DNA from: Helicoverpa zea
Taxonomy: Eukaryota; Arthropoda; Insecta; Lepidoptera; Noctuidae
Assembly (NCBI RefSeq): GCF_022581195.2
Contig: NC_061473.1
Coordinates: 7,006,001-7,070,000, forward strand
Reading direction: 5' to 3'
Length of the DNA: 64,000 bases
Below, in pieces: positions 45,446-56,942 of the stretch; positions within the stretch are counted from its first letter, which is position 1; the number at the start of each line of letters is the position of its first letter. The translations under genes and the position numbers were made by a program. The notes beneath the pieces were generated by a model. The model was not told the origin of the DNA, searched no databases, and saw nothing but the letters and a program-made list of their open reading frames with translations.

Positions 45446-47708
45446 CTTCAAGTACCGAAGAGTATGCCACTTACATTTTGAGAGTAAATATCACACCAGG
45501 AACAAAACACTTTCAATTAATGCTGTCCCCACACTTAGGTTATCAAGTAAGATTTTTTTTTTGGGTTCTGCACAAAAATGGTAAAAAGTCTAAAACTTAA
45601 CTTCATCTAAAGCAGACAAACATATCTACAGACAAAAGCAAATTATTCAATTATTTCCATCTCTGTTGGTATCTTATATCAAATTGAAAACTTGACCACA
45701 TGGGGAGTTGTAAATATAATGATTAGAATTACATCATTTACAGGTCTTTTTGTCAAAAAACGTTGCCACAGAAATACTACTGAACAAACATTAGACGTTT
45801 CTCTTGCTGCTCCTTCAACATCAGGTAAATTTTAATTTTTGTTTATGTATTTAAGTGTTCTAGGCATCTCAAACAATATAAATGAATACACTCCTTTTGA
45901 TAAAAACTACTGTGCTGTGATTGACAATTTGTTGGTTGAGATGAGATGTATATAAGAGGCTTTGAAATATAATAATTCCTTTTTACAGGGCTTTCTTCTG
46001 TTGGAAACCGTTGCTTAACTGATGTTACTAACCAAGTTTTGAATATGCCTCCTGCTACGCCTTCAACATCAGGTAAAATTTGTTTTTCATAGTTTACGGA
46101 TAAAGATCCTCTTGTATTACGTTAACAAGTAGACTGTTATGTACCCTTCTTTATTTAACAGGTGATCAATCCCAAAGACAAGATGAACGTATGGATATTG
46201 ATAATGATGATTTACAGAAGAAAACTGTCCATTCTGTGAAATCACGTAAGTGCAAACATTTTCTAGAGCTCTGTAGTATACTAAAATAATATAATTATTA
46301 ACTCACCTATTTTATTTTTCAAAAATGGATATGTCTAAAAAGACTTATTATAGAAAAAACTCTGTAGCATATAAATTATTTGCTGCTAATTACTTTATGT
46401 AAATCTGTTTTAGGGATCATCAAAAAATGTCCAGGGGCCAGTGAGCAACAACTACATAGAGAAATCAAGAAATTACAAAAAGATAAAGACTCTTCAACAA
46501 CGGTTAAAAAAAGCCAGAAAGCTCAGTACAAATTCTGCATTTCAAAATGCTTTGAAGAAATTTAAAACATTAGCTGCTATTTTTACAGTAATGCAGTTTA
46601 GAGAGATTAATAAACCTAAAATGGGAAGGAGATTTACTAAAGAAGAAAAGATAATGGCACTTTCTATGTACAAGCGAGGACCTCGAGCTTATAGATGGCT
46701 CAGCAAAATTTTCATCTTGCCATCTTCAGTAACTTTAAGTAGGCTTCTTTCAAAAGCTGGTTTGAAGCCTGGCTTTTTAAGGAAGCTGGTTTTTTAATGA
46801 AAACATTTTTAACCAATTGCATGAAAAATTAAAAGGAATGAAAGAACATGAAAAATTGTGTACATTAATATTCGATGAGATGGCTATCACTCCGCACTTT
46901 GACTACAACAGAAGAAAAGATCGAATAACGGGATTTGTAAATTATGAAGGAGAATCAGTAAGAAAAATTGCAGATCATGTGTTGGTATTCATGATCAGAG
47001 GCATTGTAACAAACTACAAACAGCCGATTTTCTACTCATTTTCTGCTGGGAGCACACGAAAAGAAGTTTTGGCACAACTGATAAAACAAATAATCCGAGA
47101 ATTGAACAGAATAGGATTTACTGTTATGGCTACGGTATGTGACCAGGGAACGTCAAATGTAAGCGCAATCAATTATTTAATTGAAGACACTCGACAGAAG
47201 TACTTAAGAAACAATAAAATTTTAAAACACTCAATATTTGAGGTTGAAGGGAAGACTGTGATTCCATTATACGACCTCCCTCATTAATTGAAAGGGTTAC
47301 GAAATAATCTTATAACAAAAAAAATGAAATATTCCATGGATGGCCAAGAAAAAGTAGCAAAGTGGGAACACATACAATTATTATATAGAAACAACCCAAC
47401 CTACAAAGGACTGAAACTTATAAAAAAATTGTCTGAGAATCACTGCAATAAAGATAAGATACCTAAAATGAAAGTAAAATTTGCATCCCAATTGTTTAGC
47501 CAAACAGTTGGCAAAACCATGGGTTATTTAGCTGGTAAGCTATATTTATTATTAAATATTTAGTATGATTCCTTCAGTTTTAAAAAGGGAAATAATAATG
47601 TGTCCGACAAACAAATTAATCTCCAGCAATCTGTGTCTGTGTATGGGTAATTCTCAATTTTTTGTCGATACTTTTATTACTACCCTTTTAAAAATTAATA
47701 CATACTGT

Positions 47709-47860
47709 TGCCATCTTTACTAATATTATAAATGTGAAAGTAACCTGTCAGTTACGCTTCCACTTAAAATTCTGTGTAGAAATAGATTGAAACCTGGAGT
47801 ACATAGGATAGTTTTCGTTCATTCGGGTGCATGAAGTAGTTGGATGCGATTAAAACTGCG
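47709..47860. repeat. Lepidopteran dispersed repeat
   Basis: TACTAATATTATAAATGTGA followed by AAGTAACCTGTCAGTTACGC and ACATAGGATAGTTTTCGTTC. Same broad family as the repeat at 9053-9255 but in the other orientation. In the last intron of the P-element gene. Confidence 0.6.
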
Positions 47861-48251
47861 TGTACTTTTTTGTTTTTTTTTTTTCTTCAGCATACAAGAT
47901 ACACTTTACTGCAGTTAATAAATTAGTTGGTCTACTTATGCTAATAAACTTTTTTGACTCATTGGGCAACTAAAATATATTTCCCTTTTTTTTTCAGAGA
48001 ATGGAATTCTTCCTGAGGATGCAAAGGACACCGCAGACTTATTAATCTTTATAGATAATTTATTTGATTCGATGAATGGAAGTTTTCAAAATTCAAAAAC
48101 CCGCAGTGGCAAAGAATTATTAAGAAATGTCACACCAAATTCTCTGCACAAAAATGTATGGACTCAATCAAAAAATATAATAAAATCAATGAAGTTTGTA
48201 TCTGCCACAGGATCTGCTGGTACTGTGCCATCTATAAATAACTGGTTACAT

Positions 48252-48440
48252 CATCATCATCATCATCATCAGCCTATAGCAGTCCACTGCTGGACATAGG
48301 CCTCTCCAAGTGCACGCCACTGAGATCGATTTTCGGCTCGCATCCAGCTCCTGCCAGCCGCCTTGCGCAAGTCATCACTCCACCGTGCCTGAGGACGTCC
48401 CACACTACGTTTGCCGAGTCGTGGTCTCCACTCTAGAACT
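48252..48440 (-). mobile_element. 5'-truncated RTE-clade LINE tail in the P-element gene
   Basis: A 189-bp insertion with 10-bp target duplication CTGGTTACAT (48242-48251 and 48441-48450) and an (ATG)n tail at its left. Minus-strand translation is the RT C-terminus (VGRPQARWSDDLRKAAGRSW, EAYVQQWTAIG stop). Removing it with one duplication restores the transposase frame. Confidence 0.93.
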
Positions 48441-49240
48441 CTGGTTACATACTGTAAAAAATATGGAGCTATTAAGAGACAAATTGTTTAATGAACATAA
48501 CATGAAATCTTTGTGGTGTAGGCATTTGAACCAAGACCCTTTGGATTTTTTTTTTGGCAGCATACGTAGTCACGGTTTAAGAAATGTTTCCCCTACGTGT
48601 GCTGCCTTTGAAGCTGCATTTGCTTCACTATTAATAAATAATTTAAGTAGCAATTATGCAGTTGGGTCGAATTGCGAAGATGATTTTTGCTCAGTCTTCC
48701 ACACTTTTGATGAAATATTTTCTAAAAAACAAAGTGACGCGGTAGATGTCAATGAAATTGATTTTCAAGATATCATGTTAGATGATCACATAATTGATTA
48801 TAATGATTAAAAACAAAACAATCCCACTTTGAAGGCTCAACTAGAGTATGTAACAGGTTATTTGTTAAGGAAAAGCAGAAAAATCTTAAAAAAATTGTAA
48901 AACCTGTGAGAAAACATTATTTAAAAATAATGAAAAAGAAAACATGTATATAAGTTGTCGAGAATTTGTAAAAAATAGAAAATTTTTGTCATAACCTAGT
49001 GTGAATATGAAAATAGAAAATATTTCATGTTTACAGGATGTAATTTATAATGTTTTAAAAAATAAAAGTCATATTGTAAACACAAACAATTACATTAAAA
49101 CTTTGTTACATGTAATAGCAGATACAAATTGATTGTCCAAGTCATAAAAGAGATTTAGTAGACTTCTTTTTTGATTTTACGTGCAGATTTTTTTCATTCA
49201 GTTGGTGTAAGGCCACAAATAAATTTTAAGCGGTGTCAGT

Positions 49241-49574
49241 AAACACTTTGATTCTGAAGACTCCATTCAAGTAGAAGCATTTAATTATTACAATAAAAGA
49301 AGAGGAAATAAATGATATTTATCTCATTTGAGTGTTTTAATTGGATTAAACCCCCAGAAAACGAATAAAATTATAAAACTAGAAATTGAAAAGAAAGGCC
49401 TGAGAGAACGCTGTAGGTAATGAGTTGTAGTTCGAACATTGCGCAATAGATGTCGCTAGTAGGAGACCTCGACTGAAGACTCTATAGCAGTTTTAATAAT
49501 GTACTCTGTGGTATAGAGTTAGTGTAGTCATACAAGTGTAGAATTAATGTTTACACATTTGTAAGCAAATAAAT
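49241..49574. other. Non-coding stretch
   Basis: AT-rich 3' flank of the P-element gene; no terminal inverted repeat identified. Confidence 0.4.
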
Positions 49575-50058
49575 TGCCTTGAAGTTTCACCCCAAGTTTT
49601 ATTGAAGACCTTAACAATCTTACAAAGTTAAATAAATCTCTTTATGGCCTCAAAAATTCCCCTAAATGTTGGAATATAAAGTTTAATAGTGTTATGCTTA
49701 AATAAGGTTTTGTTAAATCCAATTGTGACTCTTGTCTGTATACAACGTGTGTTGATAAGGACCAGGTCTATTTAGGGTCGGTTCATATCTAACGGAATAT
49801 GCGTCGCGTATTATCGGTCGCGTAACGCCAGAACTGACAAATGTATAGAAAAACACTCGACCGTTCACACTCAACCGGTGATACGTTAGTGCGTCGAGCG
49901 TACAGCGTCTATTCCGTTTCCGTCAACGCATTATCGGTCGACGTAAGAGCGGCAACGTCGCGCGCGCCACGCTCTACGTGTATTTTGATTGATGCATACA
50001 GACTAGGCGTAACATTAGCAGAGATCGTTTGTGTACAGGCCGTTCCAAGTTTTTTGAA

Positions 50059-50231
50059 AATGTTTGATACAGAACGATTTATCACGGAAGTGCAAAATAG
50101 AATATGTCTATGGAACATAAAAGAAAAATCTTATAGCGACCGACAAGCCAAGAGACGGGCTTGGGAGGAAATTGGAGAAATATTAATACTTGAGTGGGAG
50201 ACATATGATACAAAAAAGAGAAATGAATCAC
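50059..50231 (+). pseudogene. MADF first exon, H4
   Basis: MFDTERFITEVQNRICLWNI, then RRAWEEIGEILILEWETYD, with donor GTAAGT at 50232. The remainder of the gene was lost in the internal deletion. Confidence 0.75.
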
Positions 50232-50263
50232 GTAAGTTAATGTTTATTTTATTATTAGTATTC

Positions 50264-50960
50264 TTATATAAATTGGTCTTGGTACTGCAATATTCCTTCG
50301 TTACAAAAATATTGTTTTAAAAAATCCCTATTATCGGTGGCAGTCGTTATTCTAGTTGATGTTACTGTGGGTAAAGTCTGTAAGTGGCATATTTGAATTT
50401 CATTAAGATAGCTGTCTCTTCGTCGAAGAACAAAATTATGAAGTATACAAGCAGCCTTCACTATCTCCATAGCGAAATCGGGTTCGGTAAGAATAGCAGT
50501 GTGAAGTACTCTCCACTTATTGCACAATAATCCAAATGAACACTCAACACATCTACGCGCTCGACTGAGTCTATAATTAAAAATTCGTTTTTCTCTATCA
50601 ATATTGCCACTAGGATACGGCCGCATTATATTTTTCTGTAAAGGAAACGCTTCATCTCCAACTAATACAAATGGTTTTGGGGGTCCATTAGAATTTGGTA
50701 AAGTTCTGAATACATTTTGTAGGATAGTTTCTTAACGTTGTATATAGACAATTAAATTGGCCACTTGATATTCTTTTAGTATTTAAAGGATGCACCCAAT
50801 ATCGACGTTTCCTTTTTCGGTCTTGTTCTAAAGCCTCCCAAATAGCAATTATTTCGATAGGCTTCATTTTAAAATTCAATATCACACAACACAACCGCTC
50901 TGTAGATGCTAAACGTAGAAACTGACTAGTGGCAGGACGGATGATACGCTCGACGCATTT
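50264..50960 (-). pseudogene. Harbinger transposase, H4, core deleted
   Basis: The N-terminal region (IEIIAIWEALEQDRKRKRRY, WVHPLNTKRISSGQFNCLY) at about 50735-50890 is followed directly by the C-terminal part (PFVLVGDEAFPLQKNIMRPY, RRCVECSFGLLCNKWRVLHT) from about 50690 to 50264. The second Asp and the Glu remain; the segment with the first Asp is gone. Confidence 0.82.
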
Positions 50961-51478
50961 TCCGTTTGATATGAACCGACCCATTCGACCGAATAGACGC
51001 GACCGATGATACGCTCGACGCATCATCCGTCAGATATGAACCAACCCTTACTATTATATGTCGATGATGATTCTGATCTTTGGGACAAATAATGTTCTGG
51101 TCAAACGGTTAAAAACTGTACTAAGTCAGGAATTTAAAATGAAAGATCTAGGATTTGTAACTGATTACTTAGGTATAACTATAAAGCAAAATTTAGACAC
51201 AGGAATAACTGAACTAAAGGGCTTATTACACTTTACTAAATTCAGTCGTCTAAATGATTTAGTCACTAAATTCAGACAAATGTAATCGCATTCAGGAAGG
51301 TAGGTTTCTAAATTTAGGAAAAAGTACGGCTACTGACTCACTAAATCATTTAGAAATCTAATTAGAGTCGAATTTAGAAAAGAATGATCGCATTTAGTCG
51401 ATTTAGTTGGTGTGCAGCACTTTCGGCGAGTGGATGTGTCAATATGTCGCATGCCGTTTGTTATTTGAAAAATTGAGA

Positions 51479-51590
51479 ATGGCGACGAAAGAAAAAGACG
51501 TTTAAGGTCATATAATCGAACTTTATAAGGACATGCCATATCTATGGAACAAAAACGATAAAAATACATGAATAAAAGTATTAGATGTGA
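51479..51590 (+). pseudogene. MADF exon remnant, H5
   Basis: MATKEKDV, stop, then GHIIELYKDMPYLWNKNDKN with a further stop: a decayed MADF start. Same relative position and strand as in H1, H2 and H4. Confidence 0.6.
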
Positions 51591-51919
51591 AGGTTTCGAA
51601 GTGCTTCTCAGCATATACAAAAATGTTACTACCAATCTTTGTTTTGCACTAACACTGTCTCTTAACAAAGTATTTTGTTTTTGTATATGTTACAGCCAAA
51701 GTGATTAAATATATATTATACATAATGACTAGTCATTGTATATAATACCCAAATTGACTAGACAAGATTAATCACTTTACCTGGATCTAATTCATAATAG
51801 CTGGTCAAAGTTAGCCAAAGTAATAAATATGGTATAATCGTCTGACTACTTACTAATTCTTAGAAACGGCTCAAGTTATTGTCGACTCTTTTTATGATAA
51901 ATCATCAAATGATTCCTCC

Positions 51920-52340
51920 CACTGTGGGAGAGCAGCGTGAGGGACTCAGAGAGCGTGACCGTGAGCGTGCAGCATGAGGTCAGACTGTTAGTGGCTTAAA
52001 CCCACGCGTTGAACAACGCGCACCGCCGAGACGGGTCCGTGTCCCCTAGGAGACGGAAGGCTGATAAGGCACCCGAACTCATCGCACAGGCTCACGTCTA
52101 CGGTGGCTGGGAGTCGTCTGTCGACCACACAGAAGGAGACGATGGCATCCCAGTACCTCTCGCCCCGGACCTTGGCTTGAACCAGGGCCGGGCGCGAGAG
52201 GTCGCCGCTGCCGACTGCCTCGACGAGGACACAGCGGTGCCCTTCCCGGGCAGGGCCGTACAGTGGCCCGAGCCACACTTCAAAGAGGGGACTTTTCGCT
52301 ACTATTATGGGGTGCCCTGCACTGTGCCAACTAGCCTTTT
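51920..52340 (-). other. GC-rich segment, unrecognised
   Basis: Much higher GC than the surroundings. The minus strand is open for about 96 codons (51988-52278: ALVQAKVRGERYWDAIVSFC is inside). Could be the 3' part of a LINE or a captured coding segment; I cannot name it. Confidence 0.3.
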
Positions 52341-52764
52341 TCGAATATTAAGTATATTAAGGTCAGCTACCAGGCACTTTAGTTAGTTAACATGAAATAA
52401 TAATCTTTTCATCCCACCATCTCGAAAAGAGTAGTTTTACCCATTGATATCTGAGCGCAAAAGCCGTTTTTATCCTCTAGAGCGGTAAAGTGATTTGAAT
52501 TTAGAACATCGTGTGCAATACTCCATTTGTGACAATCTTGATAGGACTTTTCAAACAAATACATATTAAACAAATAAAATACTGCTTAAAATAATTATTC
52601 AATTAATTAAGTAATTTTTATTATTGCTTTTACATAGATTTTTAACCTCGTTTCATTTTTAAACTGAGTTTTCAAATAAGTGAACTTTAATAGGTACTTC
52701 TTTTTTAATTTGATACTCATATGTGCGCGCCATTTTGTTTTTTTGCATTTAGTAATTTCCTCGA

Positions 52765-52950
52765 TGAGGTGGGATGAAAAGTTACGTGTTGCACTCGAGT
52801 GCAAAGATTTTTAACCTTGTGCTCTTTTGATTCCCTCGCTATCGCTCAGGATTCTAATTATTGATTCTAATTTTAGAATCCTTCGCTTGCTCGGTCATCA
52901 AAATTGAGCCCGCGGTTAAAAAGCAACTTTGCACTCTTGTATAACAAATA
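52765..52950. repeat. Palindromic dispersed repeat
   Basis: GTTGCACTCGAGTGCAAAGA at the left and AGCAACTTTGCACTCTTGTA at the right, with AGGATTCTAATTATTGATTC and TTTAGAATCCTTCGCTTGCT forming inner inverted repeats. It resembles a repeat I recognise from moths. Confidence 0.5.
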
Positions 52951-53087
52951 ACTATTACCTACTTGTTTTATTACATTATCTAAGTCTATGGAGATATTAT
53001 ATAAAATTGCTAGTTAATGTGATTAATTCTGTGTCAATTATCACTTTATCCAAATTGAGTAGATATTATAAATAATAGCTAGATAAT

Positions 53088-55577
53088 GGGTGTACTACGC
53101 CCAATCGAATAACAAATAATCGAATGCCAATTGGTCGACCACTATAAATCGAAATTCTAAATACTCGAACATTCATAATATCGAATGGTTATTAAATCGA
53201 ACATTCAATACATCGCGCAGTCAATACATCGAGTGTTCAAAATATCGAATGTTTGTTTGATCGAGCGTTAAATGCATCGCATATTCATCCTATCGAAAAT
53301 CTATATTTTTTATGAATACAAGAAAAACTCAAAATTTTGTAATAAATTACATTTTAATCTTTCACCAATTCTTGTCGCCAATTCTATAATAATATATATA
53401 ATTATAGAATTTAAACTAGAAAATTATACAAAACAAAAAACACTTCTTATTAAAATTAAAACTAAACTTGTTGCAATAAATAACACATAAACTTATTAGA
53501 ACAATAACAACTCGGAGGATGATGATGACATTTTAAAGTTTAGTGTGAATTGCAATTGCACGCAGAAACTCAAATATATCCATGTTGTTTTTATTATTTA
53601 TTACTTTTTCAATTGCATTATCGTCCCTTTTGCCTCTTTTTTGGGAAGTAGGTCTTCCCAATCCCGCGTTTACCTTTTCAATCGTCCTGTTTGTAATGGC
53701 TTGCTCCTTAACTAAAAATTCTATTGTTGCATAGAGACCCCGTTTGTTCTTATCAAGTAACGTGTTCCACCTTCTGTGCCATCCTTCGATGTTGTTCTGG
53801 GTTCTAGGAAAACCCAGGGTATTATTTTGAAACACAGACCACAGTGAAGGTGGAAACATAGGAGATAAGCGTGCTATAAGTAATTTATTATTTCCCGGGT
53901 CGTGAGAATTAATATTTCCCCACACATAATATTTTGAAAACCAGTTGGTAATATCGTTCGCCTCATTAGGTAGTACTTCTCTCAATTTATCAAAAGCTTC
54001 TGGTATCTCTTCGTGGGGTAAATACGCGAGTGCGATAATCTGTCTCAACTTGACTGCAAACTCAGCATCCTGACCATATTTACTTTGCAAACCATTTTGT
54101 TGAATTTGACGCCATACATTTTGACCTAGGTGGAATAGACAACACTTGTGTTGCGCACCGGGAAATTCTTGTTTTACACCATTAATGACTGCCATCTCGA
54201 AATCCGTCATTATTACTCGTGGATTTAATTCGATTCCATATTCTAAAGCGTACGACTTCAGTGCTTGAAAAAAATGCAGGTAACAATTTAGCGTTTTCTT
54301 CGTAGGAAACGCATATACTAATGGCACGAAATAACGGTCTGTACCCGTGTCCACCAAACCATGTACACTATATATTTGTCTGAAAAGTATAGGACATGTT
54401 TCAAATGTACCATCCATCAGCCAAAGTTGAGATTTATTTAAAAGTATTAAATTTGATTTAGTCGCAAATAACATTATAAAGTTTTCATCAAACTTAATCT
54501 GACGCCCTAAAACTTTTACCTTAACCTTAACCTTTCACCGTCAACTTTCTGCAATCTATCGGGGACGTTTATATCATCCAAAGTAGTTGGTTCCTTCGGC
54601 ATTTCTTTTCTTCTTGCTCGACGTATAATTTGCGATGCTGCTTTTTTGTTTGGAAGAGCACACGCACTTGATTTAGAAATTTTAGCCTCATTTCTCTGAA
54701 TAATTTGACTCGGTCTGTCAAGCGAGCTGGTAGCATCACTTTTTAGGCAATTTCTAAAACGTAGTTCGTCCACCTTACCAGGATCTGGTGCGTGATTATG
54801 CTTTGAAGCATAGCTTTCCAACAGATGCTCCTCTTTGCCGTGCAATTTTGTTATTGCAGTGCTATTACAACTGTATTTATTTTTGTAGGAACAATGCCAG
54901 TAAAACTTGTTGTTAATATTTTTGTTTATTGCCATTACATAGCCATCCAAAAGTATGAGCGGCTTGTTTTTTTGAGATAACTCAGGCTTATAATATGATC
55001 CTACCGACATTTTTCACAAAATTCTCTACAAGTACTACGTAGGAACAATGCTTTTTGTGAATTTGCAATAAATGACGTTAGCCTGAAATAAATATGACTT
55101 ACCTAATGGTTGCGTTCAGAAAGTCAATAAAATTATACATTTAATTATTTAATTTATCAGTGTTTAACTTGCAATATAATCATCATTGTCTTAAAAAAGG
55201 GGTACTGACAAATTATGAATTATAAGAAAAAGTAATAAATAATAAAAACAACATGGATTGTTGCAATTCTCACTAAACATTAAAATGTACCTTATAAGAA
55301 TTAAAGATTAAAATGTAATTTATTACAAAATTTTGAGTTTTTCTTGTATTCATAAAAAATATAGATTTTCGATAGGATGAATATGCGATGCATTTAACGC
55401 TCGATCAAACAAACATTCGATATTTTGAACACTCGATGTATTGACTGCGCGATGTATTGAATGTTCGATTTAATAACCATTCGATATTATGAATGTTCGA
55501 GTATTTAGAATTTCGATTTATAGTGGTCGACCAATTGGCATTCGATTATTTGTTATTCGATTGGGCGTAGTACACCC
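53088..55577. mobile_element. FLYWCH-type MULE (Mutator-like) transposon
   Basis: 2490 bp with about 280-bp inverted ends starting GGGTGTACTACGCCCAATCG (53088 to about 53368, and about 55306 to 55577) and a perfect 9-bp target duplication CTAGATAAT (53079-53087, 55578-55586), as expected for Mutator-like elements. The arms are dense in TCGA-containing words. Encodes a FLYWCH finger plus MULE transposase on the minus strand. Confidence 0.95.
53533..55010 (-). pseudogene. MULE transposase with FLYWCH zinc finger, one frameshift
   Basis: From ATG 55008-55010: FLYWCH domain (LILLDGYVMAINKNINNKFY, WHCSYKNKYSCNSTAI, KHNHAPD), linker, then a one-base frameshift in a (GGTTAA)n run at about 54510-54535. 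The second frame continues QLWLMDGTFETCPILFRQIY (first Asp), PRVIMTDFEMAVINGVKQEF (second Asp), HKCCLFHLGQNVWRQIQ and NNIEGWHRRWN (Glu region) to 53533. Without the frameshift it would be about 490 aa, a usual length. Confidence 0.9.
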
Positions 55578-56942
55578 CTAGATAATATGTATAATATGCG
55601 GACTTATTACTTTGGCTGTAACATATATATGGTGTCACAAGACTTAGTAAAATATCGAACGATCTTGAATCCATTCGAAGATAATTTCTGAAGTCTGCCG
55701 GTTCTAAAACACTCATTATATTCATGTTTGATAACTTGTCTCGCAGTGATAAATATTCCTTGACCCACGTCTTTCTTTTCTTTTCCTTTATTTTGACGAA
55801 CCACAGCCACGGCGAGGCCAATTTTTTGATTTTTGGACAGCACTGGAGCCATTTTATTTATAAACGTTCGCCTTTGTTGCCTTTCAGCAGGCAATTGATT
55901 TAGTAACTATATTTAGAACACTGTGATTAGAAGCTTGTAATTTCGTTCTTTTTCTGAATCCTAATTAGGCTACTAAATTTAGTAAAGTGTAATAAGCCCT
56001 TAAGCCAAAGAGAGTATTTAGAAAAAGTTCTTACAAAATTTGGTATGGAAAATTGTAAACCAATGTCCACACCTTTAGATCAGAATATTAATTTAAAGCT
56101 TTTTCAAAACCACAACAGTGTAATGGACAGAAACATTGTAAAATTATGTCAGCAAATAATAGGAAGCCTAATGTATGCTGTATCTGGCACTAGGCCTGAC
56201 TTATGTTTTAGTGTGTCTTTACTGAGTAGATATCAAAAATGTGCAAATGATGTTTTGTTAAGTGCTTTAAAAAGAGTATTGCGTTATGTCAAACATACTC
56301 TAGACTATAAGTTAATTTATAAATATACAACCGATAATGTTTTGGAAGGGTACTGTGATGCAGACTGGGGAGGTGATCTCGATGATAGAAGGTCAACTAC
56401 AGGCTATTTGTTCAAATTTTCAAATTGTTTAATTTCTTTCTGTTCAAAGAAACAGGTGTCTATAAGTCTCTCTTCTACAGAGGCTTCAATATGTTGCCAT
56501 TAGTACAGCTGCCAGTGAAGCCTGCTGGCTGGTTAATTTGCTCAATGATTTTAATATAAATAATATACATATGTCCAGTAAATATATAATGCGATAATCG
56601 GTCTGCTATATCAGTTGCCTGTACCGACACTATCAAACGTTTAAAACATGTAGATATTCGCTATCACTTTATTAATGAATTAATTAAAAATAAAAGGTTG
56701 TGTCTAACATATATCAAAACAAGTGATCAACCGGCGGATATGTTAACAAAATCTTTAAGTAGAGAATTGTTAACTCGTTTCTTAGGTAAATGTGGTGTAG
56801 ACAATATACAGATGGTATAATTAAATACATGTTTCTTTGTTTACTGATTATTTAGGTGTTGTAATGTTGAAATGCAGTAAGATGTGCATATATTTTTTTG
56901 TTCATTAGTTATTTGGTGACATTACATTGAGGGGGGGCGGAG

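Larger units (their letters stand above)
44484..49240 (+). pseudogene. P-element (THAP9-like) transposase, many exons
   Basis: Starts MAAEKKCCVPNCG|GTGAGT (44484), the first Cys pair of a THAP zinc finger; the next exon (about 45117-45226) continues it (DRFRTWMVGGDILGKDNEYI). Small exons follow at about 45746-45825, 45990-46074 and 46163-46248, with clear AG/GT edges. The main exon holds RRFTKEEKIMALSMYKRGPR, then after a frameshift near 46795 LIFDEMAITPHFDYNRRKDR and VMATVCDQGTSN. A stop at 47286 precedes LKGLRNNLITKKMKYSMDGQ. After an intron the last exon (48000 on) has QDPLDFFFGSIRSHGLRNVS. C-terminal knuckle-like CKTCEKTLF and SHKRDLVDFFF continue to about 49240 in shifted frames. An RTE tail is inserted at 48252. 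Confidence 0.88.
49775..51047. mobile_element. PIF/Harbinger transposon H4 (internally deleted)
   Basis: 1273 bp with inverted ends GGGT(C/T)GGTTCATATCT(A/G)ACG and target duplication TTA at 49772-49774 and 51048-51050. Keeps the first MADF exon (+) and the two ends of the transposase (-), but the middle is deleted. Confidence 0.92.
51688..55623. mobile_element. Non-autonomous DNA element with TATA duplications, inside H5
   Basis: Inverted ends TGTTACAGCCAAAGT(A/G)AT at 51688 and 55623, flanked by TATA at 51684-51687 and 55624-55627. Excising it with one TATA restores the H5 transposase frame. About 1.45 kb excluding the MULE. Repeats of AGCCAAAGTAAT- and CTAGATA-like words occur inside. Superfamily unknown; a 4-bp duplication excludes Harbinger and MULE. 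Confidence 0.75.
51600..55852 (-). pseudogene. Harbinger transposase N-terminus, H5, split by insertion
   Basis: From ATG at 55850-55852: MAPVLSKNQKIGLAVAVVR, frameshift, then KEKKRKTWVKEYLSLRDKLS and LRMDSRSFDILLSLV up to 55628. A TATA-flanked element interrupts. The frame resumes at about 51683 with LLRDSVSAKQRLVVTFLYM. The catalytic domain is deleted, so H5 is non-autonomous. Confidence 0.78.
51218..56000. mobile_element. PIF/Harbinger transposon H5 with nested insertions
   Basis: Perfect 25-bp inverted ends (AGGGCTTATTACACTTTACT...) and target duplication TAA at 51215-51217 and 56001-56003 in the copia RT. Its own sequence is only about 850 bp; the rest is a TATA-flanked element (51688-55623) that contains a MULE. 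Subterminal CTAAAT/ATTTAG words are repeated many times near 51240-51410. Confidence 0.93.
49575..56820 (+). pseudogene. Copia reverse transcriptase-RNase H (in pieces)
   Basis: Piece 1: LTKLNKSLYGLKNSPKCWNI to 49774. Piece 2 starts at 51048 with the catalytic YVDD motif, where a one-base frameshift follows, then FGTNNVLVKRLKTVLSQEFK and MKDLGFVTDYLGITI to 51217. Piece 3 from 56004: EYLEKVLTKFGMENCKPMST, MYAVSGTRPDLCFSVSLLSR and RNase H with LEGYCDADWGGD and SLSSTEA. A frameshift near 56500 precedes the C-terminus (HVDIRYHFINELIK, SDQPADMLTKSL) ending near 56820. H4 and H5 removal leave the frame open; the point frameshifts do not. Confidence 0.88.

Noticed and set aside
48242..48300. Poly-His stretch as a metal-binding tail
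   Set aside because: It is the ATG-repeat tail of an inserted RTE fragment read in the host frame.
51988..52386. Opposing GC-rich ORFs as real genes
   Set aside because: Overlapping frames on both strands arise from base composition; no domain recognised.
53088..55577. CRISPR-like array from the recurrent TCGA words in the MULE arms
   Set aside because: Spacing is irregular, both arms are reverse complements, and the context is a eukaryotic transposon.
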